Positions 11,001 through 20,591 of a DNA stretch of 64,000 bases are shown piece by piece. How positions within the stretch are numbered: position 1 is the first letter of the stretch; every line of letters starts with the position of its first letter. The translations under genes were made by a program, and so were the position numbers. This DNA is from QHWT01 sp963755695 (GTDB lineage Bacteria; Acidobacteriota; Vicinamibacteria; Vicinamibacterales; 2-12-FULL-66-21), in assembly GCA_963755695.1 (NCBI GenBank), contig CAVWLB010000010.1:1550001-1614000 (forward strand). Reading direction: 5' to 3'. Under the pieces are notes generated by a model, which was not told the origin of the DNA, did no database searches, and worked only from the letters and a program-made list of their open reading frames with translations.

Positions 11001-11355
11001 CGGTGCCGACCCAGACCGATGTTGGGATCGGCCGTCGGCGACCGCAATCGCTGCCGATCGCGGCGACGGGCTGGTCGTCGAAGATCGGCACGAACGTCTG
11101 GCCGCCGTCGGTCGACTTCCACACTCCTCCCGATGCCGAGCCGAGGTAATACGTGCTCGGATCGCCCGGCACACCCGCGACCGTCGCGATTCGCCCCGCG
11201 GCCGCGGGCCCCATGTAGCGGAACTTGAGCGATTCTACGTTTGCCGTCGCTGGAGGCCCCTTCGGTTCGGTCTCACGCTGAGCGGAAGGAGCAATGGAAA
11301 GCGACGCTGTCGCCGAGAGCACCGAGAGCAGGAAGATTCCGCGTCTGAAATTCAT
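8001..11355 (-). CDS. Secreted BNR/VPS10-type repeat protein, about 1,100 residues, many frameshifts
   Basis: A large exported beta-propeller protein of the kind often annotated as a BNR-repeat glycosyl hydrolase. A signal peptide (IFLLSVLSATASLSIAPSAQ) starts the chain. Asp-box repeats occur throughout: KSTDGGQTF, STDGGATWKR, THDGGAKWTK, TKDGGANWID and LDDGATWTR. The C-terminal part contains the GKYQVRVTIDGTHYAQPF segment, seen at the end of this acidobacterial family. The frame breaks at least a dozen times between 8300 and 11150, about every 200 bases, always with recognisable sequence on both sides, so the gene is probably intact in the organism. Enzymatic activity is unproven for the family; adhesion or peptide binding is equally possible. 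Confidence 0.78.
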
Positions 11356-11369
11356 TGCGTGAAACTATA
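11356..11369 (-). promoter_or_regulatory. -10 box of the BNR-repeat gene
   Basis: On the minus strand TATAGT (11369-11364) precedes the ATG at 11355 by 8 bases. A short or absent leader is implied. Confidence 0.4.
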
Positions 11370-11380
11370 ACAAACAGGTC

Positions 11381-11435
11381 GGCAGTTCACGGTTGGCAGT
11401 TCGCGGTCGGGCGGTTGCCAGTTCGCGGTTGGCAG
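11381..11435. repeat. 14-bp tandem repeat GGCAGTTCRCGGTT
   Basis: Two near-perfect copies (11381-11408) and degenerate further copies to about 11435 occupy the spacer between the porin-like gene and the BNR gene. Fourteen is twice seven, in line with the seven-base period of other border repeats here. Confidence 0.55.
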
Positions 11436-11474
11436 AACTTGACCGCCGACTGCGACCGCAAACTCGACGCCCCC

Positions 11475-12320
11475 CTACGGGACCGTGTAGCCCTTGAACA
11501 CCCACGTGGCGCCGATCGTGAAGCCCCAGTCGGGGTCGCGCGACGTCGTTCCGAGGAGCAGCCCTGCGTCGACACGGACCGTGTCGTAGGTGTACCTGCC
11601 GCCGACGCGGAACGTGGCTCGACTGTCGGTTCCAGGAGGGGCACCGCCGCCACGGGTGTTCGCGCGGCCGTTGACCTCCCCTACCACTTCAAGCCCCTCG
11701 ACGGACCGCGCGGGCGATCGACGCCCCGTACAGCAATACATCGTTCTGGCGATCGCCGCGCGTGGGGTCGCCGAGAATTCCGAGGCCGGCGTTGCCGACA
11801 AATCTGATCGACTGCACGGTCTTCCCGAAGAGCGCCGTGGCCAGAAAATCGGTGGTATCGAGGCCAAGACCGCTCTCGTTGCTCGCGTTCGGCAGCTTGG
11901 TCGCGAAGCGGACCCCGATCGAGGGCCGGGTCTCGGTTTCGCTCCAGACGCGAATCTTGGTCGCGACAACAATGTCCTCGACGTCGCTGGTCGAGTCGCC
12001 GGTGATATCCAGCATTCCCGAGAGCGGCGCAGGGCTGATTGATTTGATCGAGAGCCGGTTGTAGAGGCCGCCGTCGATCTGCAGCTCCGCGATCGAGCTG
12101 AGGCCGAAACTGACGCCCAGCGTCGGCAGCCGGAGCAGATTCCCTTCCAGGCCGCTGACGGGATAGAAAATGTCGCGCGCTAGTCGACTCCGCCTTCAAT
12201 GAGCACGTTACCCGCGCCAATCGTCTCAGGATCCTCCGTCACGAGCGGCCGCTGCTGTGCCCACGCGGGTGATGTAAGACCAAAAAGGGCCAGAACGGCC
12301 GCTGTCAGCGTTCGATTCAT
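11475..12320 (-). CDS. MetA-pathway-type outer-membrane beta-barrel, frameshifted
   Basis: An outer-membrane protein of about 280 residues. The signal peptide ends at SPAWAQ and the mature chain starts QRPLVTEDPETIGAGNVLIE, the hallmark opening of the phenol-degradation MetA-like barrel family (PF13557). Alternating polar/apolar strands follow, such as VATKIRVWSETETRPSIGV and RATFRVGGRYTYDTVRVDAG. It ends in a short strand with WVFKGYTVP. A strong Shine-Dalgarno sequence, AGGAGG, lies 9 bases before the ATG. Frame breaks near 12180, where one base appears missing and creates a TAG, and near 11700. The family is thought to transport hydrophobic compounds; the substrate here is unknown. Confidence 0.65.
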
Positions 12321-12335
12321 CGACTCGTCACCTCC

Positions 12336-12785
12336 TCAAAATTGCCGCGTGCTGTCGAGCAGTATCGTGACCGGGCCGTCGTTGACCAGTTCCACCTGCA
12401 TCTCGGCCTGGAACACGCCGGTCGCGACGGTGAGACCGAAGGCGCGAAGCGCTCGAGCCATGTCTTCGTAGAGCGCCTGCGCCAGGGCTGGTGCAGCCGC
12501 CGCGTCGTACGACGGCCGACGTCCCTTTCGCGCATCACCGAAAAGTGTGAATTGCGAGACGAGAAGGACCGCGCCTTTTGCGTCCTCCACTGATCGGTTC
12601 ATCTTGCCGTCCTCGTCGGCAAAGATCCGCAGGTCCCGAACCTTGCCGGCGATGTATTGGACGTCGGAAGGCTGGTCTTTGTTGGCCACCCCGAGCAGCA
12701 CGACCAGACCGCGCGCGATCTCGCCGGCGATCCGGCCGTCGACCGTCACCGATGCGCGGCTGACGCGCTGCACCACTGCGCGCAT
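12336..12785 (-). CDS. dtd: D-aminoacyl-tRNA deacylase
   Basis: Removes D-amino acids mischarged onto tRNA, in the cytoplasm. At 149 residues it matches the family: MRAVVQRVSRASVTVDG at the start, LLVSQFTLFGDARKGRRPS in the middle (the SQFT substrate motif), and the cross-subunit GP motif in LVNDGPVTILLD near the end. The ATG at 12785 overlaps the ttcA stop as TGATG, so the genes are coupled. The frame runs upstream into ttcA only because of an indel there; the two are separate proteins. Confidence 0.95.
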   Translation of the reverse strand: MRAVVQRVSRASVTVDGRIAGEIARGLVVLLGVANKDQPSDVQYIAGKVRDLRIFADEDGKMNRSVEDAKGAVLLVSQFTLFGDARKGRRPSYDAAAAPALAQALYEDMARALRAFGLTVATGVFQAEMQVELVNDGPVTILLDSTRQF

Positions 12786-13601
12786 CAGCGCGCCGGGAGG
12801 GGCGTCAGCGACAGCACCTTCGCGGCCGCCGCGCGCAGTTCTGGCAGCGGATCCAGCCGCTTGTCGAGCAGATGACGGGAAGCGACGTTGCCGAGCGCGC
12901 GCAGCATCGAGTTCTTGATCTCGGGATGCTCGACCTCGAGCTCCGCGATCAGGCGCTTCACGCGCTGGCGCTGCAGGCTCAGGTCGCCGCAGGCCGGGAC
13001 AGCAGCAGCCGATGATCGGCAGCGCCGATGCCTTCGCGTAGGCGCGCGCTTCGGATTCGAGCACGTAGACCAGCGGCCGGATGACCACGTGCTCGCCGTT
13101 GTCGGAGACGAGCCGCGCCGGCATCGCCTTGAGCGATCCCTGAAAGAACAGGTTCAGCAGGAGCGTCTCGATGAAGTCGTCGGCGTGATGTCCGAGCGCG
13201 ATCTTGGTCGCGCCGACCTTGGTCGCGAGCCGATACAGCGCGCCGCGCCGCAGCCGCGCGCAGAGCGAGCACGGCGTGGCGCTTTCGTCGAGGATGTCCT
13301 CAATCGCCTCGCCGATCGTCGTGTGCTCGATGTGACATTCCCAGCCGCGCTCCGCGCAGGTGGCGGTGATTTTCCCGTGCTCGTAGCCCTCGTAGCCGGA
13401 ATCGATGTTGACGGCAACCAGCGAGAAGTCGATCGGCGCCCGCCGCCTGAGCACGTCGAGGATCTGAATGAGCGCCCAGCTGTCTTTGCCGCCGGAGAGA
13501 CCGACCATCACGCGATCGCCGTCCTCGATCAGGCTGTAGTCGGTGATCGCCTTGGTCACCTTCTTGGCGATGCGGGTTTCCAGTTCAGATGCGTATGCCA
13601 T
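12785..13601 (-). CDS. ttcA: tRNA 2-thiocytidine synthetase TtcA family, one frameshift
   Basis: Thiolates cytidine 32 in tRNA using ATP and an iron-sulfur cluster. The PP-loop ATPase motif is VGLSGGKDSW (about residue 33). The first cysteine pair is CSLC and a later Cys lies in GCCCPACGDLSLQRQ, as expected for the TtcA group; ALGHHADDFIETLLLNL is the other family block. One extra C near 12990 shifts the frame. Correcting it restores a C-terminus ending LTPLPAR and a stop that overlaps the dtd start. The corrected length is about 272 residues. Distinguishing TtcA from archaeal-type TtuA or CTU1 relatives would need a tree. Confidence 0.85.
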
Positions 13602-13631
13602 TTCCTGTAGTTTCTCGCCGTCTCTTTTGCA

Positions 13632-13669
13632 CGCGGCTTCACGCGGCGCTTCTTCAGAGCCGCCCTACA
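13632..13669. repeat. Dispersed GC-stem repeat ending in CGCCCTACA
   Basis: The sequence GCTTCACGCGGCG...CCGCCCTACA recurs almost identically at 22975-23009. It can fold through GCGGC/GCCGC. It sits between ttcA and the next glycosyltransferase gene upstream. Related degenerate copies are at 54200-54325. Confidence 0.55.
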
Positions 13670-13712
13670 ATCCCTCTGGTGTTTTGGGGGCTCTTAGACC
13701 CGCAGTGACGAA

Positions 13713-14762
13713 TCATTCTACGACTAGTTGCCGGACCGTCTCCGGCCACGTGAGCGTCGCGCCGGTCTCGTACGCCGCAGACCCGAGCCGTTCGGCCAAC
13801 GACCCCTCCTCCGCCAGCGCGCGGAGCGCCGACGACAGCGACTCCGGCGTCGATGCCGTCACGAACCCGTTCTTGCCGTCCTGCACCAGCTCGGTCGGTC
13901 CGCCGGAGTCCGAGCACGTCACGACCGCCTTCCGCGACGCGAATGCCTCGACGGTCACGAAGCCGTAGTCCTCCTGATACGGCGGGAAACACACGGCGCG
14001 GCAGCGCGCCAACTCGTCGATCAGCTTGCTCGTCGCTGAGCGCGCCCGCGAACCGTCACGCGGCTGGCAACGCCAAGTTCCGACGCCAGTCGCTCCAGCG
14101 CGCCGCGTTCTTCTCCGTCGCCTGCGATCACCGCACGCAGTCCGCCTCCCGCGGTCGTCGACAAGCGCTCGAATCAGGAGGTCGGCGCGCTTCAGCGGCG
14201 GTCAGCCGCGAGACCAGCAGGAACTCCTCGCCATATCCCTCGCAGCGGTACGGACGCTGCGGCGCCGGCGGATACAGCACCGTCGAACGAAGCGACGGCC
14301 ACATCGACAGCCGCTCGCTGAATCGTCTGCGACTGAACGAACAGCCGGGTCACGTTCCGCGTCAGCAGGTAGCGATCGGCCGCGCTGAATCAGCGAGCGC
14401 CGCACTCGCTCCTTCAACAGACCCTGCGGCGACTCAGCGACGCGCTGAACCGATCCCAGAGGTCGTAGTACTCGCGCATGGTGTGATTCAGCCAGCACAC
14501 GTGCCGGGGATGCCGGACGGCGTAGCTCGGATAACGCAGGCTGATCACCTGGTCGATCGGCTGTCCTTCGCTCGATGCCGACGTCGGTCAGCCAGGTCGC
14601 CAGATACGCGGACGCCTGGCGCCCGAACCGGTTCTGCGGCGTGACGACGATGTGCGCATCGTGCCCGGCCTCGCGCAGCGCGCGCGTCAGCTCGCGCGCG
14701 ATGACCAGGTGCCCGCCTTCCGCCATCGGCGGGCTGGACGTGACGACGGCGATGCGGCTCAT
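13713..14762 (-). CDS. GT4-type glycosyltransferase, several frameshifts
   Basis: Cytoplasmic sugar-nucleotide-dependent transferase of the GT-B fold, about 350 residues. The N-terminus SRIAVVTSSPPMAEGGHLVIA is a typical GT4 glycine-rich opening. The C-terminal E-x7-E motif is in EDYGFVTVEAFASRKAVVTC, followed by SGGPTELVQDGKNGFV. The middle breaks in at least four places between 14000 and 14600. The ATG at 14762 overlaps the end of the membrane protein gene upstream. It is the last gene of a four-gene glycan operon starting at 18693. Confidence 0.8.
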
Positions 14763-16652
14763 GCGAACCGAGGATGGGCTTGACGCGCACGCCGAGGTAG
14801 CGCGCGTCGGTCGTTACCGTAGAAGATCGGCGTGAAGCCCGCGCCAGCTCGAGATCGACACGCTCCAAACGTCGGCCAGGTGCCCTGGTACGAGAAACCC
14901 GGGACCGAGCGCGAACGTCATCTGCTGTGTCGTGCCGGCGTCGAGGTGCACGTGCTGAGCTGCGCCCGTCCACCGACGATCTTGACGTCGTCTGCAACCG
15001 GGCCGGCCGACAGGGTGAACACCGCGCGCTTCATCGGACGATCGGTCTTGATCAGGAATTCGGCGCGCGACTCGCCGCGCAGTCCAGAAGCTCTTGTCCG
15101 TCTCGCGTCCGTAGCGTTGTCGTCGAGGAAGTAGATCTGGAAGCCGGGATCGCCCTGACCGGGATTGTCGCCGAACCACATGCGCGCACACGCGTCGCTT
15201 CGTTGTTGATGGGCAAGTCGTTGATCAGCGTCAGCTCGACCGGCAGCAGCCGAGCGGTCCGCTCTTCGCGTTGTCACCCGGGTGGAACGATGCGGCGAAC
15301 GGATTGAGCACGAGCGGCGCGACGAAGATCGCGCCGGCGATCCACGGCACCAGCGACAGGCCAATCGACTGCGATCGGCGGCAGCAGGAACAGGAACACG
15401 CCGTAGGCGCTCATGAAGTAGCGGTTGCCGACCGAGCCGCCGCCGCCGTTCCAGGTGTAGGGGTCGCGACGATGAACAGCACGATCTTGCGCGAGGCCGG
15501 ATGCGAGCACGAGCCATTGCCACCCGACGTCGCCTGCGGCGGCGCGCACAAGAAGCGCGATCATCGCGAACACAGCCGGGAAGAAATAGGCGACAAGGCC
15601 GGCATAGCGGCCGACGAAACACATAACCGAGGTTGTGCAGCAGGTTCGTCGCAAAGACGCGCCGGTTGAAGATGATGTCCGTCAGCGCCTCGTCGCGCGC
15701 CTTCGGCATGCCGATGTCGCTGGTCTGCGTCCGATTCTGGAACGGAAACTCGAAATAGTAGGTCTGCCGATCGCGCCCGCCCTGGTAATTCCAGTCGCCG
15801 GAGATCGCCATGTTGATGCCGAACAGCCCGCCGGTCACGAGCGCGTAGATCACCGCGCTCGCGATCGCCAGCCCGAGCCGTCGCCGTCCAACCATCTGCC
15901 AGATGACAATCGGCACGAACAGCAGCGCATTCGACGGCTTGGAGAACGTCGCGATGCCAAGCAGGATCGCGGCGACGACGTCGCTCGCGGTCCGAGAACA
16001 GCCAGCGCGTGCCCTTCGGCGTCCGGACGGGAGACGCCACCTCTTTGTAGAGCCAGCAGAAGTACGCCAGGCACGCCAGCGAGAAGTTGAACAACTCTGG
16101 CGTGATCCAGACGAAGTACACCGGCACGACCGTCGCGCCATCACGAAGCCGGTCGCCAGCAGCACGGACGGCAGAGCGGGAGCGCGCGCGTGCAGGAACA
16201 GGTAGCCGCACAACACGACCAGCGCGAGCAGAATCGCGTGGAGGACGAGAAAGCCGTTGGTCCCGAACAGCTTCACGAACGGCGCCGCGAAGACAGCGGA
16301 TAGATGAAGGATTTTCCGTAAGAAGAGCGCGCTGCGTGATCGCGGATCGGGGCGCGCCGCGTCGATCGTCTGTCCCTTCTTGAGGAACACGCCGGCGGGC
16401 CCGGTGGGAAACTCGCGCCAGACCCGGACGAGATCCTCCGTACCGATAGGTGAGGTCGCCGTCTTCGGCGAGGCTGTGCCCCATCATGTAATAGGTTGCC
16501 TCGTCGCTCTGAATGCCGAGTGCCGCGCGCGGAAAGTCCACCGTCAGCGCGAGCGCGCCGTAGACGCACAGGCACACCAATGCCGCGATCAAGCCCGGAC
16601 GGATTGTCATGCGCTCGGCCGCCGCCCGAGCGGCGGTGAACGGCGAGCTCAC
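14760..16652 (-). CDS. Multi-pass GT-C-like membrane protein, heavily frameshifted
   Basis: A polytopic membrane protein of about 630 residues, probably a lipid-linked-sugar-dependent glycosyltransferase. Near the N-terminus an acidic loop after the first helix (ALGIQSDEATYYMMGHSLAE) resembles the catalytic first loop of GT-C enzymes. Hydrophobic helices follow, such as GFLVLHAILLALVVLCGYLF, VVAAILLGIATFSKPSNALL and YFFPAVFAMIALLVRAA. The soluble C-terminal region contains FGDNPGQGDPGFQIYFLDD. At least eight indels break the frame, and the exact C-terminus near 14760 is uncertain. Start and end overlap the neighbouring glycosyltransferase genes. Confidence 0.68.
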
Positions 16653-17933
16653 GCGCGGACTCCTCCCGTCAGAAACGTGAGATCAGCCTGGAGCACGCCG
16701 CGGCGCTTCGTGGATCGCGACACCCGGTGCAGCAGTTCGTAGAGCCGCTCCATCTTTCGCACGAAGGCCGCGATGTCGTACTGGCTGCCCGCTCGAGCCG
16801 CGCGTTCCGCCGAGAGCCGCGCCCGTTCTCCGGCTGATCGAGCACGCGCACGATGCCGCCCGCCAGCGCCGTCGCGTCGCGCCTTCGGCACGATCACCGC
16901 GTCGCGATCGTGCCGTGAGCACGTCGAGCAGTCCGTCCGCGTCGGTCGCCACGATGGCCTTCCCCATCGCGAGCGCCTCGAAGACGGTCAGCGGCGTGCC
17001 CTCCCACAGCGACGGGAACACGCTGAGGTCGAACGCGGAGAGCACGCGCGCGACGTCGCGCGCGAAGCCGCGCGAACACGAAGCGATCGCCCAGTCCGAG
17101 CGCGCCGCGCCTGCGCCTCCAGGTCGGTCGCGCAGCGGTCCTTCGCCGACGAGGAAGAACCGCGTCGTTCGGCCGCGTCGTTGCAGCACCAGCTGCGCGG
17201 CCTCGACCAGGTACGAGTTGCCTTTCGAGTCGTGCAGCCGCGTGACCGTGCCGATCGCGAACTCGTCGGCGCGCGATGCCGAGCTCCCGCCGGGCCGCCG
17301 CAATCTCCTCGGGCGAGCGCGGCGGCTGAACTCCTCGAGCGGCACGCCCGAGATACACCACCTTCACCTTGCTCGGCCGGAATCTGCCGCGCGTGGATGA
17401 CGAAGTCGGCCGTGCTCTTCGACACCGCGATCGCGATGTCGGTGACCGGCTCGAGCAGCCGGTCGGCGATCTTCTGGAACCACGGCGTGTCGGTCAGGTT
17501 CGCGTGCTCGTGCAGGATCGTCGGCAGGCCGCGCATCGCCCCCGCCAGCCGTCCGAACGTCGTCGCGCCATAGCCGTGCAGGTGCAGGATGTCGATCTGC
17601 TTGCGATCGATGACCTTCAGCAGCGCCGGCAGCGTGGCGGGATCGAACTTCGACTTGTGCAGGTAGCGTGATGTCGATGCCCAGCGACTCGAGCGTCTCC
17701 TCGGAGAGATCCTTCTTCCGCAGGCTGACGAGCGACACGTTGTAGCGCTCGGGGTCGAAGCGCGGAATCATCCAGCCGAACAGCCGCTTGACGCCGTGCA
17801 TCCGCGACCCTTCCCAGCCGAGGTGATCGCAAACCTGCAGGACGTTCAATCGGCGCTGTCCTTGACCGTCAGTCGCTTCGCTGACCGCGCGCCGCGGCGG
17901 AGGCGCGATGCCTTGCCGTTCCGGCGGCGTCAC
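16649..17933 (-). CDS. GT4-type glycosyltransferase, several frameshifts
   Basis: A GT-B glycosyltransferase of about 428 residues. The N-terminal Rossmann half starts LNVLQVCDHLGWEGSRMHGV and includes IDILHLHGYGATTFGRLAG. The donor-binding half has EFAIGTVTRLHDSKGNSYLV and the E-x7-E region in SLWEGTPLTVFEALAMGKAI. The GTG at 17933 overlaps the acyltransferase stop (GTGA), and its own stop overlaps the next ATG at 16652, so it lies within a tightly coupled operon. At least six indels break the frame. The acceptor is unknown; the tight coupling to a GT-C protein suggests assembly of one glycan. Confidence 0.82.
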
Positions 17934-18693
17934 GACCGCACGACCCTGTCGCGCTGGCCGATCACGCGAGCCGGAACGCCTACCGCAACCGCCGCCTCGG
18001 GGACCGCATCGCGCACGACCGCACCGGCGCCGATGATCGCGCGATCGCCGATCGTCACGCCGTCGAGAATCTTCGCGCCCGCGCCAAGCCAGGCGCCCGT
18101 CGCCGATCGCAGACGCCCGACCGATCGTCGTCCCTGCGCCAGGACCGGCTTCCGACGGATCGCTGAAGTCGTGGTCGCCGCCAATCAGGTAGCAGTACGC
18201 GGCCAGCAGCGTGTTCGCGTCCGATGCGCACGCGGCTGGCGGAGAAGATCTCGCAGTTGAAACCGATGTTGGCGCCGTCGGCAAGCTCGATGTCGCCGTT
18301 CTTGCACGAGAGGATCGTGTTGCGGCCGACGAAGACGCCGCTGCCAATCGTGATGCCGCGATTGCTGTCCCCCTTGGCGTCCAGCAGGCAGTTGTCGTCG
18401 ATGACCACGTTGTCGCCGATCCGGATCTTGTGCGGATGGCGGAGCACGACGTTCTGCCCGAAGATGACGTTGCGGCCGCAGGCGCCGAGCAGCCAGGGAA
18501 ACAGCGTCTTGCGCAGGGCAAAGCCGAGCGCGCCGGCGATGTTCTGCGACAGCAGCGTGAACGAGCTCGTGTTTGAGGAGCGCGCCCCAGCCCGGCTGCC
18601 CGACCACGAGCGCCGCGTATTTCTCGCGCGCCGACTGCCGCGCCGATCGAAGAGCTGATCCTGTGCGCGCGGGATGTCTCGGACCTCGTTCAT
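17930..18693 (-). CDS. Hexapeptide-repeat acyltransferase, frameshifted
   Basis: A left-handed beta-helix acyltransferase of about 254 residues that would O- or N-acetylate a sugar. Hexapeptide repeats are visible: NVIFGQNVVLRHPHKIRIGD, NVVIDDNCLLDAKG, GITIGSGVFVGRNTIL and, near the end, GVTIGDRAIIGAGAVVRDAV with PARVIG. Three indels (near 18620, 18220 and 18100) split it. It is the first gene of the operon that continues with GT4, GT-C and GT4 genes. The ATG at 18693 follows a TATCAT box by 9 bases. Maltose O-acetyltransferase or serine acetyltransferase-like relatives cannot be separated from sequence alone. Confidence 0.78.
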
Positions 18694-18708
18694 GCTGTGA
18701 ATATGATA
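18694..18708 (-). promoter_or_regulatory. -10 box of the acyltransferase-led glycan operon
   Basis: TATCAT on the minus strand (18708-18703) lies 9 bases before the ATG at 18693. It is close to the tandem repeats that fill the rest of the spacer. Confidence 0.35.
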
Positions 18709-18715
18709 ACGGCTA

Positions 18716-18820
18716 GGCTTCAGGCTTCAGGCTTCGGGCTTCAGGCTTCAGGCTTCGGGCCCCGGCCCTGGGCTCTGTGGCCTAAGCCCCTGGAGCCTGG
18801 AGCCTGGAGCCTGGAGCCTG
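18716..18820. repeat. Two adjacent 7-bp tandem repeats
   Basis: About six copies of GGCTTCA (some as GGCTTCG) occupy 18716-18759, then about four exact copies of CTGGAGC occupy 18789-18820. The units differ, but both have a period of exactly 7. The array fills the space between the epimerase gene (stop at 18823) and the acyltransferase operon promoter. Copy number probably varies between strains. Confidence 0.8.
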
Positions 18821-18822
18821 AC

Positions 18823-19803
18823 TCAAATCCACTTCTCCCCTCGATACCACGCGAGCGTTCTTCGAATCCCTTCGCGCAAACCTATCTTCGGATCGTAACC
18901 GAGCTCCGCACGTGCGCGACTGATATCAAAGGCTCTGCTCTTGGTGAAGAAATCCACCCGCCGCCTGTAGATCGGCGGCTCGATCCGAAGCGGCGCACAG
19001 ATCGCCTCGCAGGCGGCACCGGCCAGCCAGAACGGCCAGACCGGCAGATGAACACGCGGCGGGGCGACCCCGGCCTCCCCGGCAATCAATCCCGCCAGCT
19101 CGTTCAGCGTCGTCACCTCGCCGCCGGCCAGGATGTAGGTCCGTCCGGCCGCCGCCGGCACTTCGCCGCAGAGTCGAAATCCCTCGACGAGGTCGTCGAT
19201 GTAAGTGAGATGGTAGAAGATGTTGCCGCTGCCCAGGATGACGAAACGGCGATGCGCGATGCCGCGAAACAGCTTCAACAACCGCCGATCGCCCGGACCG
19301 TAGATCCCGGTTGGACGTGCGATGACGACTTCCACACCCGTCTGCGCGGCTGCGTCGCGCGCGAGACGCTCCCCCTCCACTTTCGCAACCTGATAGATAT
19401 CCCCCGGACGAAGCGGCGCGTCCTCGTTGGCTGGCGGCCGCTCGACGTCGCCGTGGACGCCCACGGTGCTGCAGTGGACCACTCGGCGAACCCCTGCCGC
19501 GGCCGCAGCCTCGACGATCCCGGCCACTGCCTCGGCATTCACCTCGCGATAGACGCTGTGGGGTAGCCCGGCCTGGCGGTACAACGCGGCGATGTTGTAA
19601 ATGACGTCGACGTCAGCTGCAGCGCGCTGGATCGCTGAGCGTTCGCGAAGATCCCCCGTCGCAACCTCCACGCCTGAGGTGCGGAGTCCCTCGGCGCGAG
19701 AAGGGTCGCGCACCAGGGCGCGGACGTCGTAGCCACGGGCCCGGAGGCCGCGTGCGAGATGGCCGCCCGTGAACCCGCTCGCCCCCGTGACTAAGACGCG
19801 CAA
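18823..19803 (-). CDS. NAD-dependent epimerase/dehydratase
   Basis: An extended short-chain dehydrogenase of 326 residues. The dinucleotide site is VLVTGASGFTGGHLARGLRARG at the N-terminus, the Ser/Tyr/Lys triad region is HCSTVGVHG followed by YQVAKVEGE, and the segment GIYGPGDRRLL is the family's substrate loop. It resembles NDP-sugar epimerases and 3-beta-HSD-like hopanoid proteins (HpnA type). I place the start at the TTG at 19803, which overlaps the methyltransferase stop; an ATG 84 bases upstream would extend it far into that gene. It ends a three-gene operon with a GT4 and a methyltransferase. Confidence 0.85.
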   Translation of the reverse strand: MRVLVTGASGFTGGHLARGLRARGYDVRALVRDPSRAEGLRTSGVEVATGDLRERSAIQRAAADVDVIYNIAALYRQAGLPHSVYREVNAEAVAGIVEAAAAAGVRRVVHCSTVGVHGDVERPPANEDAPLRPGDIYQVAKVEGERLARDAAAQTGVEVVIARPTGIYGPGDRRLLKLFRGIAHRRFVILGSGNIFYHLTYIDDLVEGFRLCGEVPAAAGRTYILAGGEVTTLNELAGLIAGEAGVAPPRVHLPVWPFWLAGAACEAICAPLRIEPPIYRRRVDFFTKSRAFDISRARAELGYDPKIGLREGIRRTLAWYRGEKWI

Positions 19804-20591
19804 CGCTCGGCCACGACCGTCACTGGGGATCCGAAGCGCCGCATCAGCCCGACCCGCGTGAACCAGGCTTCCGTTCGCTTGGTCCACGCCTCCGAGCCAA
19901 CGCGCTTGTGCAGCGCGATGGGCAGCACGAACTGTCGGTGTTCCCCGGTGACGCGAAATCCCTCCGCCTGGAGCGCGCGCGCGACGCAGCGCCCTGAGAA
20001 AACGCGATAGGCCTCGACGCGGGAATCGAACACGTGCGCAACCCGGCGGGCGGCCGCCTGAAGTGCTGCCGTGCTCAACTGCGCTGGATAGTCGAACACG
20101 ACGCGGTGCCTTGAGACCCGGCAGAGTTCCTTGAGCGACTGCTGCCAGTCGGGCGTGTGCATCAACACCCGCAGGCAGACAACCGCATCGAAGCTGTGAT
20201 CGTTGCAGCCCAGCCGGTGTGCGTCCCCCCGGGTGAAGGTAACGCTTACTCCAGCTTCGCGCGCGCGACGCTCGGCCACCTGGAGCATTTCTGCGGACGC
20301 ATCGATGCCGGTGACCACCGCCCCTCGCCGGGCCAGCGCGATCGCTGCGCGGCCAGTTCCGGTTCCAACGTCGAGGATGCGCCGGCCCTCGATCGCTCCA
20401 AGGAATGCAGCGATCTGTTGCTCCTGTGTCTCGGCGATGAGACGGCCAATCGGTCCGCTGAAGCGCATCGCGTCGAAGCGCTCCGCCATTGCGGGATCGG
20501 CATAGACGGCGTAACTGTAGTGGTCGGACGATTGCCGCGCCGCGGCGGCCCGGTGCGCCGAGGCGTCGTCAGGTGCCGGGGCAGCCGTCAC
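19791..20591 (-). CDS. Class I SAM-dependent methyltransferase
   Basis: A 266-residue methyltransferase. Motif I is RILDVGTGTGRAAIALARRG, followed by VTGIDASAEML; the later block is FDAVVCLRVLMHTPDW and then VVFDYPAQLS. The C-terminal region has several aromatic and basic residues but no membrane helix. It overlaps the GT4 gene upstream by four bases and the epimerase downstream by 13, so all three are made together. A sugar or polyprenol-linked substrate is likely from context, not from sequence. Confidence 0.85.
   Translation of the reverse strand: MTAAPAPDDASAHRAAAARQSSDHYSYAVYADPAMAERFDAMRFSGPIGRLIAETQEQQIAAFLGAIEGRRILDVGTGTGRAAIALARRGAVVTGIDASAEMLQVAERRAREAGVSVTFTRGDAHRLGCNDHSFDAVVCLRVLMHTPDWQQSLKELCRVSRHRVVFDYPAQLSTAALQAAARRVAHVFDSRVEAYRVFSGRCVARALQAEGFRVTGEHRQFVLPIALHKRVGSEAWTKRTEAWFTRVGLMRRFGSPVTVVAERCAS

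Noticed and set aside
8001..11355. Interpretation of the BNR-repeat gene as a pseudogene
   Set aside because: More than twelve single-base breaks with full protein conservation in between fit consensus errors better than decay, and neighbouring household genes show the same pattern.
12336..13601. A single 421-codon frame that reads as a TtcA-Dtd fusion protein
   Set aside because: The join exists only because of an extra C near 12990. Correcting it restores the TtcA end with a stop overlapping a normal dtd start.
13632..13669. Rho-independent terminator call for the GC-stem repeat
   Set aside because: A stem is possible, but there is no T-run after it on either strand, so I list it only as a repeat.
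18716..18820. Possible CRISPR array
   Set aside because: The units are 7 bases with no spacers and no cas gene is present; it is a simple tandem repeat.
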